Of a DNA stretch of 64,000 nt, positions 9,632 to 20,678 are shown in pieces (the first letter of the stretch is position 1; each line of letters starts with the position of its first letter). Origin of the DNA: Guadua angustifolia. Lineage: Eukaryota > Streptophyta > Magnoliopsida > Poales > Poaceae. The stretch is from positions 35,572,466 through 35,636,465 of the forward strand of contig CM070512.1 in the NCBI GenBank assembly GCA_036346375.1, given 5' to 3'. Below the pieces are notes generated by a model. That model saw nothing but the letters and a program-made list of their open reading frames with translations, had not been told where the DNA came from and did not search any database. Made by a program: the position numbers and the translations under genes.

Positions 9632-12593
9632 TGTAATATCGCAAAGCTTTTTACCGTGGGTTTGTGACCATCGAATTGTTGTGTAGTGTTATTCACATGT
9701 TTCCTAGTTTTTTTTTATTTTAGCACCCAATTGCTCTGAGTATAAAAGGAAGAGAGGATTTAACTAAAACCCTAGAGAAAAAAAAAAAAAATAGAGAGAG
9801 AGAGAGTGGGAGAGCTGGAGGGCTTCACCACGCCTCTAGATCCTCCTCCATACCCCTGCCGCAACCTCTGACCTGCGGTCCACACGCCTCAAGGTCCCAC
9901 GCCACCTCCGCCAGCCTCATGTTTGGCCTGCCTGGGCATTCCTCACATGGCCACCAGGCAGTGTCACCACATGCTCGCGCGTCCTCCCTATACGCGGCGC
10001 CTGCTTCCTCCGGTTCTCTCCCCTGGTTGCCTCCGGGCGCCCAATGAAGTCTCTGCAGCCTCCTCCCCACTGGGCGCCACGCTCTGGCTCATCAGAAGGG
10101 CTGGGCGACACCAGCACTGCAGCCCTGGGTTCTCCAATGGCTCCATCCCTCCTCCTCCATGGATCCATGAGCAAGATTTGAGGTATAATTTTGGGGGGAA
10201 TTAGTTGCATGTATGGTGTTTGTGTAAATGCCTAGCTAGGTTTCCTGAGGATGAAATGATAGTGCAGGTATGTGGTTTCTTAATAGGATCGGTTGCGGTA
10301 TTAGTGTCATGTTAAGATTCTAAATCCAGACCAGTTAGGGAACTATTATTAGCTCATAGTAGAGACGAATTGTTGCTTGGTAGCGTGCTGTCTAGTGGGT
10401 AGTGCATTGGATTGTTTCAATGTCGCCTCTTTCAGTAGTGCAAGGATAGCTAAGTGGAGAAAGATTAAGGTTATAAACTCATTGGTAGTAACTTGATTGA
10501 AATGAGGCATCTTCGATTTCGCTCGCAATGTAACCGTGATCATAAGAGATACTCGATATGTGTAGTTCATATTGCTTTGTATGCTTTTTGACTTGGCCGT
10601 TATATCTCTAGGTGGTTATGCTTAATTCCATCCTAATGACTTTTGAAATGGAATGCAATAGTAAATATATTTGATTCTTTGGAAAGTTAATTTTGATAGC
10701 ATGGTATGTAAAAGTATAAGTATGTTGAGATTCAATCAATATAGCACATCTACCGATTCTTGCTTTGCTTCTCATGCTATTTTTTTTGTCACGTGATCTG
10801 ATGTTGTGGTAATTTATTAAGTGTGTGACTTGATTGTTGAGCTCCACTCTTATAGCAGCCCTCGTAATGGATGTGAATTTTATGCTAGGACTTGATCCTT
10901 ATTATTGTTGTATGGCTCAATCCAAATGAATGAGTTAAGAGTTATTCACTGCCATTTGATTATGATCATACTATTGTATATTAGCTTAAATTGTTAATGG
11001 TTATGAATAAGCTCCTAAATTGAGAGTGTTGTCATGGTGTTCTCTTATTATTAAGGTTTTATGTCCCATTGCCTAGTGGGTTGCCCGAGTTTCCATTAGT
11101 GGGAATTGGGATCGTTTGGCAAAGGTTAAGATTTCGGCCATGTATTGAGTCAGACCTTGACCCATTCTTGTACTTAATCGTTGTTTTTCGTGGAGAGTGT
11201 CTTCGAGTGGTCTTGACCTCTTAGTTGTTCTCATGCTGGTAAAGGCAAGTGCATCCCCTAGAGCGTTAGTAGGGTGTTAAATGCTTTTGCAATAAGAGTA
11301 TGAAAATTCTAATGATTTGATTATGTTTAATAGCATATCTAGAAGTTGTTCTTAGCATGGTAATGAGGATGGATGAATGTTAGCAATGGAAAGGTAAGTT
11401 ATTTAATTTCTATTATTGCAATGCCTTATGAATTGTACAAATGAGTATGGTCATGTTGATGCAAGGGATAGAGTGATTAAATGATAATGTGTGTGTTATA
11501 TTCATGATTGTGTTGTGCTTATAAACATGTCACTTGCATTTAAGATTCATTATGAAGAGGCTAATCCATGTTGATGTGGACTCTCAGACTACACGTAGTG
11601 AGTACAAAGTCCTACCTCGTAGTCCCATCCACTGATGGGAGCGAGTCAAGAAGAGTAGGGCCCCGCCACTATGATGGTTGGGAATGAGAGGGTTCACACC
11701 GAATGCGGTGTGCTCAATATACTTAAGATACGCTTATGACAATGTGCATTATGAGCATGTATGGTGCATTCATTTTATGATTCATGAGAAAAGGATGAGA
11801 GCATAAAAGTATTGCATTGTGTGTTTCAATTGATAAATGTTAATTGATGAGAATAGAAATGACAAAGTTGAGTATTGAGTCGTGGGATCATCCTCAAATG
11901 ATTGTTGAGGCATGAGTAAGGTTTATTTATGTTTTTTTGAGTTGGATGTGGTAAGTAGGGTTAGTTTCTACTTCTTTAACTGGATAATTTCAATTAAGTA
12001 ATGGTTATAGCGAATGGTGAAGTAATCGTGTTCTTACGTTTTGAAGTTATATGAATTCAAATTGCTCCCTTTATGTAAGGATGTCAAGTAAAGGAACTAT
12101 TACTTTATGTCTTGAAGTCGTTGTATTCCAATCAATTCATTACTTTTTATGCTTGATTGCACTTTGTTTAGTCTTGGACTCACGCTTTGTTGTTTCTTGT
12201 TTTAGGTACTTGAAGTTGCCTCGTCGGTTGGGGAGTAGCAACACGCGTACGCACTTCATCTCCAATAATTTGTTTAATCAATTCGTTAAGTCCTGGATGT
12301 AGCTAATGTGGTTGTAATGTATTGTTCGTCGTGGTGGAATTTATTAAATTTCTATATGTTGTGAGATTGGTTAACTAAGGACCTGCGCAGAATGATATAT
12401 CGTTATTGCTTTTCTTCACGAGTGGATGTCCTTCTTTCTAGGAAGGTCATGCCGAAATTTTGAACTTTTTGTCGCTTAGTTTTAAGTCGGGTTTTAGAGT
12501 TAGCGGTTGTTTTTAGATACCTTTGTTGAGTTGTCATTGAGTGTTTAGAGTTTTGGGTAGCACCTGTGCGCGCGTCAAGGCGCAGGTGTTACA
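9632..12593 (+). mobile_element. LTR A (5' LTR of a long-LTR gypsy family)
   Basis: Starts TGTAATATCGCAAAG and ends CGCAGGTGTTACA. Long stretches match solo LTRs B and C, including TTTTAGAGTTAGCGGTTG near the end, CACGCTTTGTTG then TTGTTTTAGGTACTTG, and the block around 11.57-11.75 kb with AAAGTCCTAC and GGGAGCGAGTCAAGAAGAG. A TATA-like TATAAAAGGAAG lies at 9741, followed by an (A)n/(GA)n leader. A PBS follows the right edge, so this is a 5' LTR, not a solo. The left part is shorter than in B and C, suggesting a U3 deletion. No coding sequence is supported inside. Confidence 0.82.
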
Positions 12594-13040
12594 GCATTGG
12601 TTTTAGAGCGGGCTTCAGGTCTGTGGTGTTTGAATATAGTGAGTAATTCTAGAATGAATTAAAATTTTGCTGTGTGAAAGTAGAAACATGGTTTAGGTTG
12701 AACTTTAAAATGTGGCCCTAGGGCAATAACCGTAAAACTTGATGTAGAATAACGAATTAATTTAAAATTTGACACACTCTGGTGCACAGTAGGAAGGGAT
12801 GGGATATCGTTGTATTGTGTTACAATGTTCTTTTGAGATTTATGCTATATTGATACTTGTTGATATGTTATATGTTAGTTTTGTTAAGGCTATGGTACTA
12901 TTTATGGCTATGTATTTGAAGTGGTAGATTGATTAGTGGAGTGCGGTGGGACCCTTTGTGCCGAAGGGATTTGGGCTCTGTCGTGTAGCCATGTTTGCCT
13001 GCAGGTGGCGGAGTGCCAAAGACCAGAGGATTCATAACCT
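12594..13040 (+). mobile_element. PBS and 5' internal stub of the LTR-A element
   Basis: Directly after the LTR end comes GCA and then TGGTTTTAGAGC (12598-12609), a degenerate match to the initiator-Met PBS TGGTATCAGAGC. The next ~430 nt have no open frame and look like untranslated leader. No gag follows; the sequence changes character near 13.03 kb and no matching 3' LTR is in the window, so the element is truncated or continues outside. Confidence 0.65.
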
Positions 13041-14560
13041 CGGGTGAGGAGAGTTCTTGTTCTTTTGTTGTAGATCGGAGAGTTGATGGAGTATGTTATT
13101 TGGGTATTGCTTTTTTTGGGACTTCTTGGATTTAAGGCAAAGAAAAGAGTATTCTGTTGCTCCTCTTTTGGTTGTTTTGCGGATCAAGGCATGGAATTTC
13201 CGTGTTGTCGTTCTCCAAGTTGAAGTTTTGGAATTGGGGCTAAAAAAAAGTGTTTTGTGTTCATAACAAACCAATCTCTGTTTCTTGAGCTCTGGCTCTC
13301 AACCAGTATTTTGTTGTTACCTTCTAACCTCAATGAAGTCTCTTTGAGAAAACTGGGGTGCTGCTTGTGCTAATTCTATACTGTTGACAAACATGTGCTA
13401 AATAACAGTATAGTGACTGAGGGCGATCCTCCAAATTAGCAGATATTCAGGTAAAGCGGCAAGGGCAGAAAATATATTGGAACCAGCTTTGCTAAGTGTG
13501 CACATCTCATTAAGCTATTTTGGAGATTGCACAAGCTCGCAAGAATGTCAATTCAGTAACATCCGTCAGTGACTGATGTTCTATCTGGCACCCAAAAAAA
13601 AAGGTTGACAATAATATCTGTCAGTGAAATACTAGGAGACCCAGCTAAGCTTTGCTTATCCACTACATATCTGTAACTGACTAGGTATTTGCAGAAGTAC
13701 CTGGGACTGTAATTCACGAAGAGCTCTCTTCTTCAATATACCGACAATAATACGTGTTATAGTTAAGATTTTATTCTTCTCCACCATATTAATTGTCATT
13801 TTCACTTTAATCATAGCATCACCCTCTTCATAATAATGCACATCAATCATCCTCTTCCTCCTCGCTATCATCATGGTTGCATTTTGCCCATCAATTTTTT
13901 CCCACGGTTGTGGCAGAATTCATAGCCACACATGCAGGAAACAAGAACAAGGTGCCACAAATGTTGACACAAAGGAATGCGACCAGTAGTACGCAGTAGA
14001 CATTAAAACATGCAAATATAATATAGCGAACATCTGCCACATCAAACATGTGCTTGCGTTTGACACATAAGTGCCACAGTTGCTGTTGTGCAATATTCAC
14101 ATTACTTCGCATCCTCTGAAGAAGGATGCTAGTACCTCATTTTTGCAATCCTTGCACAGCATGGGGCTATACAGTTGATGCAAAATGGGGGGAAAAAACG
14201 GGCACATACTCTGAACTTGACAGTATCAGCAACAATACAATCTGGGAAAGATTCTTGCATTGGATATCCAAAGGATAGAGCACCTGCCAGAGGCATTCAT
14301 TAGCTAATCTGTTATAGAGCAGCAGAAGTGAAATAATTTGTATCTTTACAAGGTAGAGGATTACATAAAGGAACATTTTTACCTTACAGAAGTGCTCCCA
14401 TGCTCTTCAAAAATTAAATAAAATAGTTGTAAATTTTTTTGATATTCCATTAGAAAAAAGAGAATCGTGGGCTAGGCCAAGTTGTGCTGAGCTAGCCTCA
14501 GCATGTGTGCCGTGGCTGGCCGGACTCGGTGTCCATGCTAGCTGTATAAGGGGGCACAGG
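13041..14560 (-). pseudogene. Unidentified region with exon-like minus-strand segments
   Basis: I do not recognise this sequence. On the minus strand one segment (about 14290-14210) reads GALSFGYPMQESFPDCIVAD, preceded by pyrimidine-CAG and followed by GTATGTGC, as an exon between splice sites would be. Another (13875-13700) encodes a charged stretch, VEKNKILTITRIIVGILKK. Together they suggest a broken host-gene fragment with introns, possibly carried by a transposon. 13041-13300 is T-rich with nothing recognisable, and 14460-14560 is unremarkable. Confidence 0.3.
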
Positions 14561-15850
14561 TAGGGGTGCAATCAGATTGGATTCGGTCGGATATCACTTT
14601 TTCCGTATCTTAAATCATATTTTTTGTCGGACTCGGAATCGGATTCGGATAGTGCTGGATACGAATACGGTACGAATAATATCGGTTGCGGATTCGAATT
14701 GAATATGGATCGGAATTGATATGGTACCGGATATGTTTTGTCGGATAATGGGCGAAAACAGATACCACATAAAGCGCACATGTAGCACTGATTGACCAAC
14801 CATATGAGTTAAACATGCAACAAGATTATCGCAGCCTAACAAGTCATTTTATCATATAGTCCAACAAAGTTGCGAAAGTACATCCAATTTAAACGGTACA
14901 CATATGAAAAGTTATGAAATATAGAACGATACATAAATAATACCACGATAACATGACCATAACTTCACGTCTTCATGAAAAAGACAATAATTTAAATTAC
15001 ATTACACAATCAGAAGACTCAACAATGACATAATCTTATATAAGACTGAAATGGCTAAGGTAAACTTGCAACATTTCAATTAGACAACGAGTTTATAACC
15101 ATGACTACTTGTTCCCAACAAATACTTAGTCCTTATCAACCGTAACAATAATCTCATCATACAAAATAACAGCCTTAATACATAAGAAAAGAGTTGGGAT
15201 GTTGATTGCGTTAGGAAAGCCAACATGCTCGGCATGTGTAGCGTGGGGCCCATGGGCAACCTATAGTGATGGAAATACTCGCCACTCTAGGACATAGCAA
15301 TGTGAGCCTGTGAGGCCTTGTTTGGGAGGCCCAATCGCGACCGGATCCCTGTGGGTGGGCCGGGATTTTATTCTAAAATCCCGGCTCATCCACAAGAATC
15401 CCGGCGGGATTAGGTCTCCCAAACAAGGCCTGAGGGTGTCCACTATCCAAGGATTAAACTTTTGACGTGACGTGACACTTGAGAGGATAGGAGCATCCCG
15501 CCACGCCAAGCGCCATAGGCCGTTGTGACGAGCCACGAGCGGACGTGTCGCGATTGGCACCTTGCGACCTGCGCTCATCGAGTTGCATGCGGCCTATGAC
15601 CTCACGGGCATGATCGCGAGTCCGTGACACCGGCCGAGCGTGACGAGAACGTGCGTACGCAAGTGTTTGCGAGGATCAGATATCCGAGTTCTTTTTATTG
15701 GATACATTCAAAAAAAGTTTTGAAATATACCGATCCTACAGATAGTGATATCTCGAATCCAAATCTGAATCCAAAAAACAGTATTCGAATTTGATACTGA
15801 ATCCAAAAACTATCAAAAAAATTATCCGAATCCGATCCAAACACATCCGG
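14561..15850. mobile_element. Non-autonomous hAT-like element
   Basis: The left end TAGGGGTGCAATCAGATTGG leads into GATTCGGTCGGATATC repeats. The right end, read in reverse (about 15850-15780), gives GTGTTTGGATCGGATTCGGA. These inverted, CGGAT-rich subterminal regions with a TAGGGGTG-type end are typical of grass hAT derivatives. A similar end lies at 44945-45015. I could not find a clean 8-bp duplication. The interior (14860-15300, 15431-15670) has no transposase; the 105-aa minus-strand frame at 15261-15578 spans a MITE and is not a gene. Confidence 0.5.
15314..15430. mobile_element. Tourist-like MITE (117 bp)
   Basis: Ends GGCCTTGTTTGGGAGGCC and its inverse GGTCTCCCAAACAAGGCC, flanked on both sides by TGA. 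The central part folds back on itself (GCCGGGATTTTATTC against CTAAAATCCCGGC). GGCCTTGTTTGG ends are common to grass Tourist-type MITEs, whose usual duplication is TWA; TGA would be a variant. Confidence 0.65.
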
Positions 15851-16789
15851 TTGGTCGGTTGGCAGGAAATTATCCCATCGCACAAGGGAGGGCAGAAACC
15901 GTAGCCACCACCCTCCCGTCATGGTGCCCCAACTGCCACTGACCACCCAAGTCGTCGTTGAACCACCGCCGTTTGACGCCAGCCGACGACCTAGCCCCAT
16001 GTTACGCCGCCCTAACTCCTGGACGCGTCATCGCCACCCGACTGCATCAACCACTCACCGCCCCCATGTGCATCGTCGCTGAGCCGATGCCGGTGCCACC
16101 TACTGACGAGGGCTGAGAAATATCTAGCAGGTCAAAAGCATGGTCAACGGGGCCCCTAGCTCGGGGTTGGGCCGCGAAGTCTCCGACTACGACCTTGGCT
16201 GCGCAACTCCCGCACGACCTCGAGCTTGGGGGGCAAGGCTTCAACTCCCGCACGACCTTGAGCTTGGGAGGCGCGGATTTAGCTCTCACTCATGGTAGTT
16301 TAGCCCGAGGCCCAGGACGTGCACTTACTCGACGGTTACCAAGACCTTGAATGCCGGAGTTAAGGCGGACGTGGGCGGCAGATACGGAATGGTTACAACC
16401 CACCTTCAGTACGCATCAAGCCACTACTCCGGGAATCTCTCCCAGCCGTTTCTGGTAACGGCTAGGAGAAGTATAAAACCCCTTGAGGCAAATACGCTTA
16501 GGGAGGCAATCAAAGCTACAAGATAGTAGACACAACCAGCGTAGAATTCATCAGAGCTTGAGCTGTAGAACAAACACTTGTACTCAAGCATAGAACACCC
16601 TTTCCTCAGGGCAAGATTGGAGTAGAGCTTTTACCTTCACAGGTGCTCGAACCAGTATAACTCCCCGCGTCTTGCTCGTTTTCCTTTCCACTCAACCGAC
16701 GAAGTAGCGAACGCATTCCTTCGGTGAGTGAAGCTCGTTTTGGGTCCCGCATACATAACTCACCCCTTCGGCGATCCCGATCGTCGACA
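15851..16789 (+). mobile_element. LTR of Tat-like gypsy element G
   Basis: The right edge is well defined: CGTCGACA at 16789 is followed two bases later by a primer-binding site. A TATA-like GTATAAAACCCC lies at 16472 with transcript-leader-like sequence after it. 16140-16270 carries a duplicated CGACCT..GAGCTTGGG segment. The left edge is uncertain; TGTTACGCCGCC near 15999 is a candidate. The ORFs in this stretch look like shadows. Confidence 0.55.
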
Positions 16790-17400
16790 GCTGGTGCCCA
16801 CCGTGGGGCTCGAAAGCTTTGCTCATTCTGAGGAACAACATCAAGATCTCGGAAGCATGGCGCGCTCCATTGAAGGACGTTCGACGAGTTCAAGCTCGGG
16901 CGCGGTTCTCGAGCGTGACGACTCCACGTCCCTGTTTTCACCCTCACCGCCACTGCACGAGCAGTTTGTCTTCATGGCAGGTAGCCAAGGCGTGAACGCG
17001 AAGGCAGATGACCGTGACCCTAAGACCCCTAAAGATGCCCGCCGGATGGTTCAGGTTGCCATCAACTAAGCTATAATCGCCCTCCGGTGGGAGGATCAAG
17101 AGAAGGCTGGGACCTCATCCGGATGTCCAAGGTTTCCTCGCTCGGGCGAGCGCCTCCGTGCCATTGCCCGGGTTATGACTGATCCCGATCGGGTGAAGTT
17201 AGAACTTTTCGGCCGAGCTCTTGTTGACGAGCTCGATAAGGCTGCGACCGAGGCCATACCTCCGCAGCACCAAAGCCGCTACTCTGGGACCTGCTCCCTG
17301 AGAAGTGATGATAATTCCTCGCGCCGACGTCGGCGCCTTCACCGATCGCCTTCCCACCAACCATCCTAGGATCTGACCCGGATTCCTCCACGTCGTCGTC
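16790..17400 (+). pseudogene. PBS and gag N-terminal remnant of element G
   Basis: The PBS TGGTGCCCACCGTGGGG at 16792-16808 is the type found in Tat/Retand-like grass elements. A frame starting MARSIEGRSTSSSSG (16858) runs to a stop at 17067; in the same broad reading, AIIALRWEDQEKAG and RAIARVMTDPDRVKLELFG follow to about 17280. This looks like a variable, Ser-rich gag leader. Nothing identifiable as the gag core or pol follows, so the element is truncated here. Confidence 0.55.
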
Positions 17401-17740
17401 CCCTGGACACGGCTCTGGAAGGCATTTAGCGTCAGCATGGCTATAGTGGCTCTTCTTCTAGCTGCAGTACGTCGGGAAGTCTTTCGCCAGACATCTCGCC
17501 AAGGCACCGCAGGGTTCATGATTACTGCGGTATCTCGGGTGATTCCGCGCTCCGCAAACCGACCAGCGTGGCGTTGATCCAGCCATCGAGGTAATCACGA
17601 CTCTGAGTCTAGCGGGGCGACCATCTCCCTCGGCGTGCTCCTATTACGGCCTATAGTTGTTGGCCTACTCGGCGACCTATCGGAAAGTGCCTTTGGCGCG
17701 CTCGGTTCAACTTGCTTTGATAGAGCGGTTCGGCGGGACC
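17401..17740. other. No gene seen; junction of element G and captured fragment
   Basis: GC-rich sequence with short frames on both strands. I recognise nothing in it; it may be decayed gag or linker of element G. Confidence 0.3.
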
Positions 17741-17905
17741 AGAACGGTTTATCCATCCTCCTCCTGAAGGCCGGGGAATAAGAGGAAGGCCTCCTCCGCA
17801 CTTGGCCTTGGGTGGAGACGACGGCTGATGCAGACGGTGCTCTTGGGCGTGTCGGGCTTGGACTCCAGATGAGCGCACTGCTGCATAGCAGAGGCTATAG
17901 TACTG
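17741..17905 (-). pseudogene. Captured fragment of the host gene at 59.3-59.7 kb
   Basis: From TTTATCCATCCTCCTCCTGA to the GAGGCTATAGTAC motif this stretch matches 59441-59642 (GAGGCTGTAGTAC there), with about 40 nt of the 59-kb copy missing and many small changes. The same minus-strand frames can be followed (for example RRRPSSYSPAFRRRMDK here). It has no promoter or start codon and is surrounded by Tat-element sequence, so it is a non-functional copy, probably carried by a transposable element or by ectopic repair. Confidence 0.65.
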
Positions 17906-18700
17906 ATAAAACTTCTTCAATCTCTTGTCATGGAAATAAAAGCGAGGTTGCTAAAGAATATACACCCAAAACAAAACAGCTAATTGTCGATTGACATGAT
18001 TAATCAGCTACAAAGAATCAGTATAATCATGTGCTATTATACATAACGCACAAAACCGATGGTTGTTGAAGCAGTCCTTGTTCTAGCTGCTCGGGAAGCT
18101 AGGCAACAAATAACAACGGATTAGATAAGAAGGGAAAATCCTTGTCCATATGGGAGAGGAAGTTAACATCATTTTGGTAGGTTCGACCAAATTCTGCACA
18201 AGTGAAGGACACAAGAAAAATCGAGAAAATAAAAAGGCAAGTAATCTACCCAGTGGCGGATGCTTGGCCGGTGAGCAAGAGGGCTAGCGCGCTGGCTCTG
18301 GCCATCATGCCCCTAGAGACCCTGGCACTATTACACCTTCAATCTAATGCTTCCAATGGTGGAGCAACGGTTGCCGGTGGTGTAAGAAGCGGGAAGTGAG
18401 GAGTGAGATCAGGGGTTGAAGAAGAGGGAGGAGAGTTGGACCGACAGGGGAGCAAGAAGTAGGCTCACTATCCATTCCACTATTGTGTGCACTCAATTGC
18501 ACCAAACCAGATAGACTTGAGTCAAACTTGAACCCATTGCAATCCCCAATTCCTTATTTCTCAATCCCCACCCACCCCTCAAAAATTGAGAAGTGAGGAA
18601 AGACGACGATTAATATGTCCTATTCTATTTTTGGGCTTACACACTCATAAATGAAAAGAGCCCATAAAAAAGATAAAGGCCCAAATCCCATTACCTAGTT
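17906..18700. other. Intergenic stretch with a possible hAT relic
   Basis: No gene recognised. At 18251 CAGTGGCGGATGC resembles the CAGTGGCGGA end shared by many grass hAT-type repeats, but no partner end is seen. The small frame at 18202-18399 overlaps this relic and is not credible as a gene. 18480-18700 is AT-rich spacer. Confidence 0.35.
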
Positions 18701-19416
18701 ACAACTTCAACCAAAGTCATATTTAGTCACATGGAAAAAATCCTAACCGGTTTGTTAATGGTCGGATATAAAGTGTACCCTATTCACCTTGACCCGACTA
18801 TATATGTGTTGGTCGAGGATAGTTTGTCGTTACCCGACTAGCTATGCATGCTCAGTCGAAAATAACTTATTTAGTTGCTCGACCAACACTGAAGTTCGAG
18901 CATTGAATGGTTTTCACCCTGACCTAAAACTGGTCAGAAAGGCAATTACCCCTGCATAAGACTAGTGTGTGGAGGATTCTCTCTGATAGGTACAGATAAC
19001 TAACTGATTGGAAGTTACTCCCTACAAAGAGACGCCTCTTTGCCAAAAGACACCTCCCAGCGGAATGACACCTTTTGGTAGGAAGACACACCTCTTAGAA
19101 GATAACAACTACCATCCCTTTGTCTAGCATAAATGGGGAGCTTGCGCAAGGATGATACTGCAACAACACAAAGCAATGCAACTCAAAAGATGAGAGAAGT
19201 ACAAGATAGAAGAAATATCCAACAATTACAACATCCAAGCATCCAACAATTAGTAGTAGTGCTTCATTTCCCATTCAGAGTGTACCTTGTGCAAACACGT
19301 GATTAAATAAAGGGTATTCCCATCATTCTACTTTTTTTAATCTTGATTGACTTCACGCAAAGGCAACCCTAATTACATTCGTAAACTCGATCTAGGAACC
19401 CCCTAGGTCTTGAACA
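18701..19416 (+). mobile_element. 5' LTR of Tat-like gypsy element H
   Basis: The right edge is set by the PBS at 19425; the last bases are TCTTGAACA. The region contains repeated short blocks around CCCGACTA/GTCGA and a purine/AAC-rich leader (19150-19260). The left edge is an estimate, as no clear TG start was found. No gene inside. Confidence 0.5.
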
Positions 19417-19819
19417 TAAAAAATTGGCGCTAGAAGGAGGGCCCAATATGTGTCAAGTCATCAACTCTTTAAAGGTAATGTGTTGTCATGGATGAAGAAA
19501 ATTCATATGATCTCACCGACTATGGTCACCTCACCGCTGATGACTTCATTGAGGAAGAAGGTAAGTGTGATTTCTACTCTAAATACATTACTGAGGCATA
19601 ATTATCGCAATCAATGACTTCATCCAAACCGGGTGAGGCAGCAGCGGAAGTGCCACTTCCTGAGGCAAAATTAGGGAGCAAGAGCGATTCCACACCTACC
19701 CTTGTTTCAGAGGTAGAGAACTAGGGCACATACCCTATGGAAGTCGACAATGCTTAAACTTACCAGAACAACGATAACATCCATGAGAGTTCATCTTTAG
19801 AAGACTTTCTCTAAGGTCT
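19417..19819 (+). pseudogene. PBS and gag N-terminus of element H (split by element J)
   Basis: The PBS TGGCGCTAGAAGGAGGGCC is at 19425-19443. The frame opens at ATG 19488 with MDEENSYDLTDYGHLTADD, an acidic leader as in Tat-type gag, with a stop near 19600 and others after it. At 19815-19819 the sequence GGTCT is the left target duplication of element J. The reading resumes at 34090. Confidence 0.65.
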
Positions 19820-20678
19820 TGACGGATACCCAACACACAGTATCCCCTACGCCCAGAAAGGCGAGATATACATCGCGTTTAAAGTCCGGGGCCCAAGGCT
19901 CTCACTGTCGACGCCAGAGGTGGTCCGACCGCTGCTACAAGAAAGGTGCCCCATTTAGCCACTGCATACCGACCAGAGATGTCCCGACCGACAGTGCCTG
20001 ACGGGCCGAGCCCTAACAAACTCAAACCATCTTCGCCAACAAGCCAACATCAAATCATCGGTTCAACACCCGCCACTCTACCCCATCGACATGCAAGCGC
20101 TCAGCTTGACCAAACAGAGGTGGGGGGCGCCTTCCCCAGTAATTCCCGAGGCTAACACGTCACCGCCGACACGACACGAGAGCAGTGCCTGCTTCCTGAG
20201 GAACGGACCGACCTCGGCCAACGACTTCACCGACTGCACAGTACAACAACTACCCGTCAAGTCAAGTCCGAGACCAGACGCCGAGGCGAAGACTGCACTC
20301 AGCGTAGGAGCCCCATCCATTTTTTCCTTTACACGCCTATGTAACCGGCTTCCGGGCTATATAAGGAGGCCTCCTGAGCGGGAGAGACCACGACGAACAT
20401 TCACACACACACATAGCCAGAGCATATTCTCGAGCCCGAGCCCTTCGCCGAGTTCTATCCGACCACTGACACGAGGCGCTTATGAGTTCGGGCTGAAATT
20501 CAATAGCTCATCAAGATCAATACGAACACGCACTCCACCACATCGAATCGGAGTAGACATTCAGCCCAACCAAGATAAATCTCGACCCCTCTTTTCTCTT
20601 CTCCGGTCTAACTATCAAGGAACGGAACGCTGCCCTCAAGACTTACAAAATTTACTTGCCGGTTCTCAAACACCGCTG
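19820..20678 (+). repeat. Left LTR of element J
   Basis: Aligns with 33202-34089 throughout: TGACGGATACCC start, CGACCAGAGATGTCCCGACC, the TTTTTTCCTTTACACGCCTA block, the promoter-like GCTATATAAGGAGGC (TATA at about 20360), the (CA)n run, AGATAAATC and CTTGCCGGTTCTC near the end. The copies differ by many indels. The right edge is uncertain by about 20 nt because the following bases (TCTTGAACTCGATT) also follow the right LTR. The 322-aa frame at 20091-21059 begins inside this LTR and is a shadow. Confidence 0.8.

Noticed and set aside
9632..12593. LTR A as a solo LTR like B and C
   Set aside because: The bases after it are GCATTGGTTTTAGAGC, a PBS-like sequence, and do not repeat the ACGCT found before it.
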